Part shown: one piece after another, positions 1-6,882 of the stretch | Numbering within the stretch: position 1 is the first letter of the stretch | Layout: each line of letters begins with the position of its first letter | The notes under the pieces: generated by a model | What the model was told of the DNA's origin: nothing | The model's input: the letters and a program-made list of their open reading frames with translations, nothing else | Databases searched by the model: none | Translations under genes and position numbers: made by a program | Assembly: GCA_030597275.1 (NCBI GenBank) | Contig: JAUVSB010000002.1 | Coordinates: 1-24,750 of the forward strand | Reading direction: 5' to 3' | DNA: 24,750 bases | From: Gammaproteobacteria bacterium | Lineage (GTDB): Bacteria > Pseudomonadota > Gammaproteobacteria > BMS3Bbin11

Positions 1-512
1 AGCTTGACTCACTTGCCGGTGTTTTAACCGCACCGTTGATTCATGGGTCCCTGTCACATGTCACTTCCAATAGTTTACCCATGCTGGTCATGCTGACGAT
101 CCTGCTTTACATCTACCCGAAATCATCTCCGATAGTATTGATAGTCCTGTATATCGGGAGTGGGCTTATCGTATGGTTGATAGCGAGGCCAGCCTGGCAT
201 TTTGGTGCCAGCGGCTTAACCCATGGCTTGATGTTCTTCCTTTTTACTATCGGAATTCTGTGACGTGATGCATTGGCGTCCGTATTCGCGATGATTGTTT
301 TCTTCCTTTATGGCGGCATGGTCTGGGGTATCTTCCCACGTGACCCGGCTATTTCTTTCGAGTACCACCTGGCAGGTGCTGCTTTGGGTGTGTTGATGGC
401 TTTTATTCTGCGGAATTTTGACAGCAAGCTGCCGAAAAAACATTATGACTGGGAAGATGAGGATGACGAAGACGACATCATCGGTGACCAGTGGCGGGAA
501 CAGGAGCGATAA
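1..512 (+). pseudogene. Rhomboid family intramembrane serine protease, 5'-truncated by window edge and interrupted by in-frame TGA
   Basis: Frame 3 is open from the first base and encodes the C-terminal two thirds of a rhomboid protease, which cleaves transmembrane segments inside the membrane. Visible hallmarks are the HGSLSHVTSN stretch (HxxxxHxxxN-like motif), the catalytic serine in HFGASGLTHG (about 195-225), the FFLYGGMVWGIFP helix and the catalytic histidine in YHLAGAALG (about 364-390). It ends in a highly acidic cytoplasmic tail (WEDEDDEDD). A TGA at 261-263 splits the frame between the serine and the histidine. The frame continues at once with RDALASVFAM and no shift, so a single base change explains the break; homologues usually read RRD here, which suggests CGA to TGA. 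The apparent TTG starts at 36 and 273 are not real starts. As written, the truncated product would lack the catalytic histidine. It may be a fresh pseudogene or a sequencing error. Confidence 0.85.
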
Positions 513-540
513 GCTGGTCTAGTACTACCGTACTATGATT

Positions 541-1734
541 TTAAACAACCTGGCCCGCACACCAGCCTGATGACCATGCCCACTGGAAATTGTAGCCGCC
601 GAGCCAGCCTGAGACGTCTACAACTTCACCGATAAAGTAAAGCCCGGCAACTTTACTGGATTCCATGGTTTTTGAAGACAATTCATCGCAGTCCACACCA
701 CCCAGCGTCACTTCGGCGGTTCTGTAACCTTCTGTGCCGTTGGGTTTGATTTGCCATCGTTGCAGCCGTTGGGCGATGTCGCTAAAACAGCTGTGTGAAA
801 GTGATTGTAAATCCTGTTCTGCCGTTTCCTGGCCCAAAAATGTAATGAGTAATTGTTTTGGCAGGAATTTTCCTAACACTTTTTTTAATGTGACTTTTGG
901 CTGAGTAGATTGTCGCATTTTCAAAAATTCCTCTATATCAATATCCGGTAACAGGTTTATATTAATGGCTTCACCCGGTCGCCAGTAAGAAGAAATTTGT
1001 AGAATGGCAGGACCACTCAAACCACGATGAGTGAAAAGGATGTTCTCTTTAAATTCTATACGCTGGTTACTGACAATACTGTTAACGGCAATACCTGAAA
1101 GCTTTTCAAATCTTGCCTTGTCAGCAGGTTGCCGGGTGAAAGGCACAAGCCCGGCTGAGGTTGGCCATACATGATGGCCGAATTGCTCGGCAACTTTATA
1201 GCCTAATGGACTGGCACACATTTTAGGTATTGATAAGCCGCCACTGGCGATGACTAATGATGTAGATTGAAAGGATCCCTGTAGTGTATTTATGATATAC
1301 GTATCATCTTCTGCTCTCTCAATAGTTGTAATTTCAGATCGCAGCTGTATCTCAGCCCCGGCCTTGTCACATTCAGAAAGCAACATATTCAAAATATCTT
1401 TTGCCCTGTTAAGGCAGAATAGTTTGCCGAGATCACGTTCATGGTAGGGAATCTTGTATTTCTCCACCATGGCTATGAAATCCCACTGGGTGTAACGGCT
1501 TAAAGCGGATTTACAGAAATGCGGGTTATGAGAAATGAAGTTGTCGGCATCGATAGTTAAATTGGTAAAATTACAGCGACCACCACCGGACATGAGAATT
1601 TTTTTACCAGGTTTATTGGCATGATCCAGAACAATGACCTTACGCTCGCGTTTGCCGGCCTCTATCGCACACATTAAACCTGATGCGCTGGCGCCGATTA
1701 TCAGTACATCTGTTTGTGTGGATTTATCAGACAT
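541..1734 (-). CDS. HI0933/YhiN family FAD-dependent oxidoreductase
   Basis: This 397-residue cytoplasmic flavoprotein belongs to the HI0933/YhiN (BaiN-like) family, whose physiological substrate is mostly unknown. The N-terminal Rossmann motif is IIGASASGLMCA (residues 12-23). The family signature GGRCNFTN lies at 51-58, and the C-terminal FAD-contacting segment reads GEVVDVSGWLGGYNFQWA. The length is normal for the family. One oddity is that the middle glycine of the GxGxxG FAD motif is serine (GASASG). The ATG start at 1734 lies 15 nt downstream of the dbpA stop, so the two are probably co-transcribed. The family assignment is secure; the reaction is not known from sequence. Confidence 0.9.
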   Translation of the reverse strand: MSDKSTQTDVLIIGASASGLMCAIEAGKRERKVIVLDHANKPGKKILMSGGGRCNFTNLTIDADNFISHNPHFCKSALSRYTQWDFIAMVEKYKIPYHERDLGKLFCLNRAKDILNMLLSECDKAGAEIQLRSEITTIERAEDDTYIINTLQGSFQSTSLVIASGGLSIPKMCASPLGYKVAEQFGHHVWPTSAGLVPFTRQPADKARFEKLSGIAVNSIVSNQRIEFKENILFTHRGLSGPAILQISSYWRPGEAININLLPDIDIEEFLKMRQSTQPKVTLKKVLGKFLPKQLLITFLGQETAEQDLQSLSHSCFSDIAQRLQRWQIKPNGTEGYRTAEVTLGGVDCDELSSKTMESSKVAGLYFIGEVVDVSGWLGGYNFQWAWSSGWCAGQVV

Positions 1735-1749
1735 TTATGGCTGGAAAGA

Positions 1750-3132
1750 TTAGCGAAGTCTTCGTACTTTAAATTTACGACCTTTTATTTTACCTTCGGA
1801 TAAAATTTTCAATGCCTGTTTGGCAACAGGGTATTCCACAGCCACATAGGAAAGTGTATCGGAAATATCAATTTTGCCAATTTTTTTACCCGGTAGATTC
1901 GTGTTAGCCGTTAAGGCTCCTAATATATCACCTGCTCGAATTTTATCTTTGCGTCCACCACCGATACACAGTGTCACCATCGGCGGGTTTAGCCTGAAGC
2001 CCTCCCGTGTTTTCAATGAAGCTGTCTTCTCAATCCGGACGGGAGCATTTTGATATTCTTTTATCGCTATTAGTTTTCGCTGTTCAGCTGAGATGAACAA
2101 GCTTATGGCCAGGCCTTTATTTCCTGCTCTACCGGTACGGCCGATACGGTGAATGTGTATTTCAGGATCGGGTGATAACTCGAAGTTAATGACGACTGGT
2201 AGATCTTTAATATCCAGCCCCCGGGATGCGACATCCGTTGCGATTAGTATAGAACTGCTTTTATTTTTAAATTGCACCAGCACCTGGTCTCTTTCTTTTT
2301 GCTCAAGGTCCCCGTGCAGGGCCTGTGCATGAAAACCCTGCTGTCTTAATTCATTAGCAAGTTCCTGGCATTGCTGTTTACGATTACAAAATATCAGGCT
2401 GGATTCAGGGCGATAATGCTGTAGCAGCTTGACCAGGGTTCTGGTTCTCTGGCCTTTTGGAGTTTCGTAGAAAACCTGATTTATTTTTTTATTGTCATGC
2501 AGGCTTTCTACGCGAACATCGACCGGGTCTTTCTGGATGGTATGACTAATTTCTTTTATTTCATCCGGGTAGGTTGCCGAGAATAACAGGGTTTGCCTCT
2601 GGCGAGGCATTTTATCAATAATGCGCATGATGTCTTCATGAAAACCCATATCCAGCATGCGGTCAGCCTCATCGAGCACCAGTATTTTTAATGCATTAAG
2701 TTTTAATGATTTTTTTTGCAGGTGTTTAAGTATTCGGCCTGGTGTGCCGACCACGATGTGGGGCTGATGTTCCAGTGAAGCGAATTGCGGGCCTATGGGC
2801 TTGCCGCCACATAAAGTGATGATCTTGGTATTGGGTATGGCACGTGCCAGGCGACGAGTTTCGCTACTCACCTGCTCAGCCAGTTCACGTGTAGGGCAAA
2901 GTACCAGTGACTGCACCTGGTAGTTTTTTGAATCAAGCTTGTGCAATAAGCCAATTGCAAAGGCAGCAGTTTTTCCACTACCGGTTTTTGCCTGGGCCAG
3001 TATGTCTTTGCCTTGCAGAATGTCGGGCAGGCTTTGCGCCTGAACCGGGGTCATTTGCTTATAAGCCAGTGAGTCGATACTGGCCAATAACTCGGCAGTT
3101 AAAGGCAGTGATGAGAATGCGGTTTTTGTCAC
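1750..3132 (-). CDS. dbpA: ATP-dependent RNA helicase DbpA
   Basis: This is a 460-residue DEAD-box helicase. DbpA acts in assembly of the 50S ribosomal subunit and is activated by hairpin 92 of 23S rRNA. Visible motifs are Walker A AQAKTGSGKT (46-55), PTREL (80-84), DEAD (154-157), SAT (185-187), the motif V region ATDVASRGLDI and HRIGRTGR (328-335). The C-terminal domain from about residue 385 contains GGGRKDKIRAGDILGAL, the DbpA RNA-binding domain signature that separates it from other DEAD-box proteins such as SrmB or RhlE. The start codon is GTG at 3132, preceded by an AAGGG Shine-Dalgarno-like stretch about 9 nt upstream. The flavoprotein gene follows after 15 nt. Length and all motifs look intact. 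Confidence 0.95.
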   Translation of the reverse strand: MTKTAFSSLPLTAELLASIDSLAYKQMTPVQAQSLPDILQGKDILAQAKTGSGKTAAFAIGLLHKLDSKNYQVQSLVLCPTRELAEQVSSETRRLARAIPNTKIITLCGGKPIGPQFASLEHQPHIVVGTPGRILKHLQKKSLKLNALKILVLDEADRMLDMGFHEDIMRIIDKMPRQRQTLLFSATYPDEIKEISHTIQKDPVDVRVESLHDNKKINQVFYETPKGQRTRTLVKLLQHYRPESSLIFCNRKQQCQELANELRQQGFHAQALHGDLEQKERDQVLVQFKNKSSSILIATDVASRGLDIKDLPVVINFELSPDPEIHIHRIGRTGRAGNKGLAISLFISAEQRKLIAIKEYQNAPVRIEKTASLKTREGFRLNPPMVTLCIGGGRKDKIRAGDILGALTANTNLPGKKIGKIDISDTLSYVAVEYPVAKQALKILSEGKIKGRKFKVRRLR

Positions 3133-3263
3133 GTTAAACAGCCCTTGTTGGATTCATTGTTGGCTGAGCAACGGATGTGGGGAAAAAGAGTGGCAGCCAT
3201 TTGCCGTACACAGGGCATTCCTTATAGAACCCCTGCTTACGGCAGCCAGCCTGTAGCGTAGAC

Positions 3264-3473
3264 CTATTTATCCCGGTAGTTAGGATCCTGCCAGCACTGC
3301 GGCAGGTTTTCACCTGAAGGAAAGCATACACTTACTTTTTTGAAACTATCAGGTTCAGCCACATCTTCGCCAAAGTCGAGGCGACCGGTGAATGAATCTT
3401 TGAATGGATCAAAGACTTCAGTGGGTTCGAGTACTTCGATCAGGTGACCGGATTCTTTTTCCATCAACAGCAT
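3264..3473 (-). CDS. Conserved 69-residue small protein (often labelled 'acetyltransferase' without support)
   Basis: This short protein begins MLLMEKESGHLIEVLEPTEV and contains VFDPFKDSFTGRLDFGED and a C-terminal LPQCWQDPNYRD. I recall a family of about 70-residue gammaproteobacterial proteins with the same order of blocks: membrane-free, acidic, with an aromatic/Cys end (LP-CW-D). Some database entries call these acetyltransferases, but the protein is too small for a GNAT fold and nothing here shows a catalytic site. It has a strong Shine-Dalgarno (AAGGAG, 7 nt before ATG), which together with the recognisable composition supports real translation. It sits alone, 131 nt upstream of dbpA and 128 nt downstream of the VF530 gene. 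Function unknown. Confidence 0.75.
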   Translation of the reverse strand: MLLMEKESGHLIEVLEPTEVFDPFKDSFTGRLDFGEDVAEPDSFKKVSVCFPSGENLPQCWQDPNYRDK

Positions 3474-3480
3474 TATGTAT

Positions 3481-3486
3481 CTCCTT
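3481..3486 (-). promoter_or_regulatory. Strong ribosome binding site for the 69-residue protein
   Basis: The minus strand reads AAGGAG followed by seven bases and then ATG at 3473. This near-consensus Shine-Dalgarno fixes the start of the small gene and is one of the strongest ribosome binding sites in the window. Confidence 0.7.
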
Positions 3487-3601
3487 ACTTAGTGACATTG
3501 TTATCTCCGCTTAGATTATAATCACCCAACATGGAATCGCAATGACATAGATCAAAATTTGTGTAGCGATATTTGCCAGGGGCAGCCTGCGCTTATACGG
3601 A

Positions 3602-3850
3602 TCAGTCCCGGGTCTTCCATATATTGTTAGCAGACCAGCTGGTTTGTAGATAGAGTGTTTCAACTTTCTGACGTGCCCAGGGTGTTCTGCGAAGAAACTT
3701 GAGACTGGAACTTATGCTCGGGTCATTGGTGAAGCATTTTATCTTGATGCGACGGCCCAGCTCCTCCCAGCCATATTTTTTCTCCAATTGCATAACTATC
3801 ATTTTTAGCGTCACACCGTGTAGCGGGTCCTGGCCGGAGGAATGACTCAT
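3602..3850 (-). CDS. VF530 family (DUF2132) protein
   Basis: This 82-residue protein matches the VF530 family, small helical proteins proposed to bind DNA. Typical blocks are DPLHGVTLKMIVMQLEKKYGW (about residues 8-28, with the LHGVTL core), the CFTNDPSISSSLKFLR segment and TPWARQKVETLYL. The length is normal for the family. Its ATG overlaps the stop of the RRM gene by 4 nt (ATGA at 3850-3847), so the two are almost certainly translationally coupled. Combined with the upstream RNA-binding gene, this hints at a shared nucleic-acid role, but the function of the family is not firmly established. Confidence 0.9.
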   Translation of the reverse strand: MSHSSGQDPLHGVTLKMIVMQLEKKYGWEELGRRIKIKCFTNDPSISSSLKFLRRTPWARQKVETLYLQTSWSANNIWKTRD

Positions 3851-4245
3851 TTTGACCAGATGTTACGATTTACGTCGCTGTCCTTCTTTGCTTCGACCTT
3901 TTCAATCTTGTTTTTTTCAGGCTCTGATTTTCCCTGATCTACTTTTCCCGCCTCCACTTCTCCCGGTTCTATGTTTTTTGATGTGAGCTTTTCGGGCTCA
4001 GCTTTTTTTGTCACGGCCTTTTTAACGCGAATTATGCTACCTGCCAGATTTTTACCGTTGAGCGTTTTAACGGCTGCTTTGGCATCACCCGGCCTGGGCA
4101 TTTCGATGAATGCAAAACCTTTGGAGTTGCCTGTTTCTTTATCTATTACCAGTGAGCATGATTGCACTTTACCGAGAACTTCGAATATTTTCCGGAGTTC
4201 ATCCTCAGTAGTGGTGCGGGCAAGGTTACGTACCAGTAGTTTCAT
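3847..4245 (-). CDS. RRM-domain RNA-binding protein with charged C-terminal tail
   Basis: Residues 1-77 form a single RRM fold: RNP2 is LLVRNLA (3-9) and RNP1 is KGFAFIEM (42-49), with the expected helix/strand spacing (DELRKIFEVLGKV; AAVKTLNGKNL). Such short single-RRM proteins are typically cytoplasmic and bind single-stranded RNA, sometimes in cold adaptation. Residues 78-132 form a low-complexity Lys/Glu-rich tail with a five-residue rhythm (for example EPEKL, EPGEV, EAGKV, EPEKN, KIEKV), probably disordered. The ATG at 4245 begins directly with the first RRM strand, so the start is well placed, although no clear Shine-Dalgarno is visible. It is followed with 4-nt overlap by the VF530 gene. 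Confidence 0.9.
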   Translation of the reverse strand: MKLLVRNLARTTTEDELRKIFEVLGKVQSCSLVIDKETGNSKGFAFIEMPRPGDAKAAVKTLNGKNLAGSIIRVKKAVTKKAEPEKLTSKNIEPGEVEAGKVDQGKSEPEKNKIEKVEAKKDSDVNRNIWSK

Positions 4246-4589
4246 GGGCTTAGAGCGTTTATTGATAGGGTATTGGGATTATACCGTTTAATGATGCGTT
4301 ATAGACGAGATATTTTTTTGAACAACAGGGAGCCGCCCTCGAATTTTATATCCAATTTTATTGTCGACTAAAGCGAGTAGAAGGCTCATATGTGCTGTGT
4401 AGAATTAACCCGTAATGTTACCATGGGCATTAATTTCATTATCACTGCTGACCTGACCTCTCAGAAATGCACCTTGATGTTTTTCGAGCTCTAATCAATG
4501 CCTGGAAACCAAATACTAGTTGTCACAAGTCTGTTCTGCAATATATGCAGCCGCACGGGTTACGCAGGGGCAGGTGTTCTAAAAAGCTG
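4246..4589. other. Divergent intergenic region between the RRM gene and glk
   Basis: These 344 bases separate the minus-strand RRM/VF530 unit from the plus-strand glycogen cluster and must hold the promoters of both. An open frame running upstream of glk from 4467 shows no resemblance to glucokinase and no conserved motif, so I treat it as non-coding. I see one plausible sigma-70-type promoter for glk (4520-4547), no convincing terminator and no RNA gene. Confidence 0.6.
4520..4547 (+). promoter_or_regulatory. Candidate sigma-70 promoter of the glk-glg cluster
   Basis: TTGTCA (4520-4525, five of six matches to the -35 consensus) is followed after 16 bases by TATATG (4542-4547, four of six matches to the -10). 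Transcription would begin near 4554, giving a leader of about 36 nt before the glk ATG at 4590. This is a consensus match by eye only. Confidence 0.35.
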
Positions 4590-5564
4590 ATGAAACTGGT
4601 TGCAGTAGATATTGGTGGCACAAGTGCCCGCTTTGCCCTGGCAGAAAGTAAAGATAATGATCGCTGCAGTCTGCAGACGGTGCATCGTTATAAAAGTCAG
4701 TTATTCACTGGTTTTGATCAATTGCTGTCTAAATTCCTGAATGATGCCGATCTGGATGGCACAACGGTGGATCTTTTGTGCCTGGCATTGCCGGGTGTAA
4801 TTAGCGGGCATCAGGCGCGGCTGACGAATCTGTCCTGGGTAATTGATGCCGATGACATCAGGCAGCGATTTGGCGTTGCCAAAGTTGTTCTGATGAATGA
4901 TTTTCAGGCCGCCTGTGAGGGCTTGGACAGCCTTGAAGATGATGATTTTGTGAATATTAATATTGGTCAGCGGTTATTGAGCAGTCCAAGAGTCATAACT
5001 GGGGTAGGCACCGGTCTCGGTATGGCCTGGCAGTTATCGTCTTCATCGTCCCAGGTTACCGAAGGCGGTCATATAGATTTTGCCGCCGTTGATACACAAC
5101 AGGATCGTCTGCTGCAATATCTCCGTGGAATCTATCCGGAACATGTTTCCTATGAACGCATACTGTCTGGTGCCGGCCTCATTAATTTGTATCATTTTAT
5201 TCGCACCGACGCGGGCATGCAGCAGGATTCAGAAATAACCCCGTCCTCTGTTTCTGACCGGGCAGAAATGGGCGAGGCTGAGGCTATAGAAGCGATGCGG
5301 CTGTTCGTGCGCATCCTGGCAGGATATGCTGGCAATCTGGCGATGTTGTTTCAGCCATTTGCCGGTCTTTACATTGCAGGCGGTATCACGCCGAAGATAC
5401 ATAAATGGCTTAAATCAGATGAGTTCATGGAGTATTATTCGGCCAAGGGCAGAATGTCCTCGCTAGTCTTGCGCGTCCCGGTGATTCTCGTCATGAATGA
5501 GGATGTCGGCCTACAGGGCGCGCTTTCACATGCGTATAACATTACACTTCCAGGAAAGAGGTAG
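4590..5564 (+). CDS. glk: Glucokinase
   Basis: This 324-residue protein is a Glk-type glucokinase, phosphorylating glucose to glucose-6-phosphate with ATP in the cytoplasm. The N-terminus MKLVAVDIGGTSARFALAE carries the phosphate-1 motif (DIGGT), LLCLALPGVI and LTNLSWVID follow as in E. coli Glk, and VVLMNDFQAAC holds the catalytic-type aspartate. Other Glk signatures are the GVGTGLGMA phosphate-2 segment, EGGHIDFAA and the late GLYIAGGITPKI. The ATG at 4590 is chosen because an upstream extension in the same frame to 4467 has no homology, while 324 residues matches the usual length of about 320. Six bases separate it from glgC, so it is the first gene of the glycogen operon. It feeds glucose released from maltodextrins, for example by MalQ, back into central metabolism or via phosphoglucomutase into GlgC. 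Confidence 0.92.
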   Translation: MKLVAVDIGGTSARFALAESKDNDRCSLQTVHRYKSQLFTGFDQLLSKFLNDADLDGTTVDLLCLALPGVISGHQARLTNLSWVIDADDIRQRFGVAKVVLMNDFQAACEGLDSLEDDDFVNINIGQRLLSSPRVITGVGTGLGMAWQLSSSSSQVTEGGHIDFAAVDTQQDRLLQYLRGIYPEHVSYERILSGAGLINLYHFIRTDAGMQQDSEITPSSVSDRAEMGEAEAIEAMRLFVRILAGYAGNLAMLFQPFAGLYIAGGITPKIHKWLKSDEFMEYYSAKGRMSSLVLRVPVILVMNEDVGLQGALSHAYNITLPGKR

Positions 5565-5570
5565 CTCGGT

Positions 5571-6869
5571 ATGAGCAGCAGATTCGAAGAACAACATAAA
5601 AAAGAAAAATACTACGTGGAAACTAAAGCTGTCACTGAACTGACGCGCCGCTGCCTGGCGCTGATTATGGCGGGTGGCAAAGGTTCACGGCTGAAAGCAC
5701 TGACAGAGTGGCGAGCCAAACCCGCGGTCCCCTTCGGCGGGAAATATCGCATCATTGATTTTGCGCTCTCGAACTGTGTCAATTCGGGTATTCGCCGCAT
5801 CGGTGTTCTGACCCAGTACAAATCACATTCAATGATTCGACATATCCAGCGGGCCTGGGGTTTCATGCGCGCAGAGATTGGTGAAATGGTGGAAATTATC
5901 CCCGCGCAGCAGCGCAGGGGTGATGCCTGGTACCAGGGCACGGCTGATTCTCTGTTCCAGAACATAGATATTATCCGCCGTCATGCACCGGATTACGTCA
6001 TCGTCCTCGGGGGAGATCATATCTATACCATGGATTATTCAAAGATGCTGATGCAGCATGTGGAATCGAATGCCGACCTGACGATCGGCTGCATCGAGGT
6101 GCCGCGTGAAGAAGCCAGGGAATTCGGAGTCATGTCGGTTGATGCGGAATGGAAGATTACCCGCTTTACTGAAAAGCCGGCTGACCCGGAACCGACACCG
6201 ACAGACCCGGACATGTCCATGGCATCAATGGGAATCTATGTTTTTTCAACGGAATTTCTGCTGAAAAAACTGATCGAGGATGCCGATGACCAGGATTCTG
6301 ATCATGACTTCGGCAAAGATATCATTCCATCGAGTATTGATGACTCCAGGGTCATGGCCTATCCCTTTCGCAAAGAAAATGGTGAGCCGGCCTACTGGCG
6401 AGACGTCGGCTCTGTCGATTCCTACTGGCAGGCAAACATGGAGCTGTGTGAGATCTCGCCGGAACTGAATCTCTATGACCGTGACTGGCCTATCTGGACC
6501 TATCAAACCCAGCATCCACCGGCAAAATTCATTTTTGACGATGAAGGGCGTCGTGGTCAGGCAATTGACTCGCTGGTGTCTGCCGGTTGTATCATTTCCG
6601 GTGCTCGAGTGAAACGCTCAATCATTTTTTTCAGCACGACTATCGGTGCCTGCACGCATGTTAAGGACAGTGTCATTTTACCGAAGGTACTGATTGGCGA
6701 GAATTGCAGGATCTCCAATGCCATCATCGACAAGGGCTGTTATATCGAAGATGGCACGGTTATCGGTGAAGATCTTGAAGAAGACCGTAAGCGCTTCCAT
6801 GTTACACCCGGTGGTATCGTGCTGGTGACTTCGGCAATGTTGAACCAGAACTATTACAAAACTACCTGA
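5571..6869 (+). CDS. glgC: Glucose-1-phosphate adenylyltransferase (ADP-glucose pyrophosphorylase)
   Basis: GlgC makes ADP-glucose from glucose-1-P and ATP, the committed step of bacterial glycogen synthesis. The 432 residues match the family length. Visible are the nucleotide-binding motif MAGGKGSRLKAL (33-44), RAKPAVPFGGKYRIIDFALS (48-67), GTADSLFQN, the metal-binding region VLGGDHIY (D149) and the glucose-1-P lysine in FTEKPADP (K202). The C-terminal left-handed beta-helix has the usual hexapeptide pattern (VKDSVILPKVLIG; ISNAIIDKGCYI). At the position of the E. coli fructose-1,6-bisphosphate activator lysine (Lys39), this enzyme has Trp (W47, in TEWRAKP), so the activator is probably not FBP. 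A GAGG lies upstream of the ATG. Six bases from glk and 13 from the GH57 gene indicate one transcript. Confidence 0.97.
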   Translation: MSSRFEEQHKKEKYYVETKAVTELTRRCLALIMAGGKGSRLKALTEWRAKPAVPFGGKYRIIDFALSNCVNSGIRRIGVLTQYKSHSMIRHIQRAWGFMRAEIGEMVEIIPAQQRRGDAWYQGTADSLFQNIDIIRRHAPDYVIVLGGDHIYTMDYSKMLMQHVESNADLTIGCIEVPREEAREFGVMSVDAEWKITRFTEKPADPEPTPTDPDMSMASMGIYVFSTEFLLKKLIEDADDQDSDHDFGKDIIPSSIDDSRVMAYPFRKENGEPAYWRDVGSVDSYWQANMELCEISPELNLYDRDWPIWTYQTQHPPAKFIFDDEGRRGQAIDSLVSAGCIISGARVKRSIIFFSTTIGACTHVKDSVILPKVLIGENCRISNAIIDKGCYIEDGTVIGEDLEEDRKRFHVTPGGIVLVTSAMLNQNYYKTT

Positions 6870-6882
6870 TCAGTAAAATACG

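Noticed and set aside
261..263. TGA as selenocysteine codon in the rhomboid gene
   Set aside because: The position is Arg in typical homologues, not Cys, and is not catalytic. Only a 4-bp stem is seen downstream, not a proper SECIS element.
4467..4589. In-frame N-terminal extension of glucokinase
   Set aside because: The 41 extra residues resemble nothing in Glk. The conserved N-terminus begins exactly at the ATG at 4590, and a candidate promoter lies within the extension.
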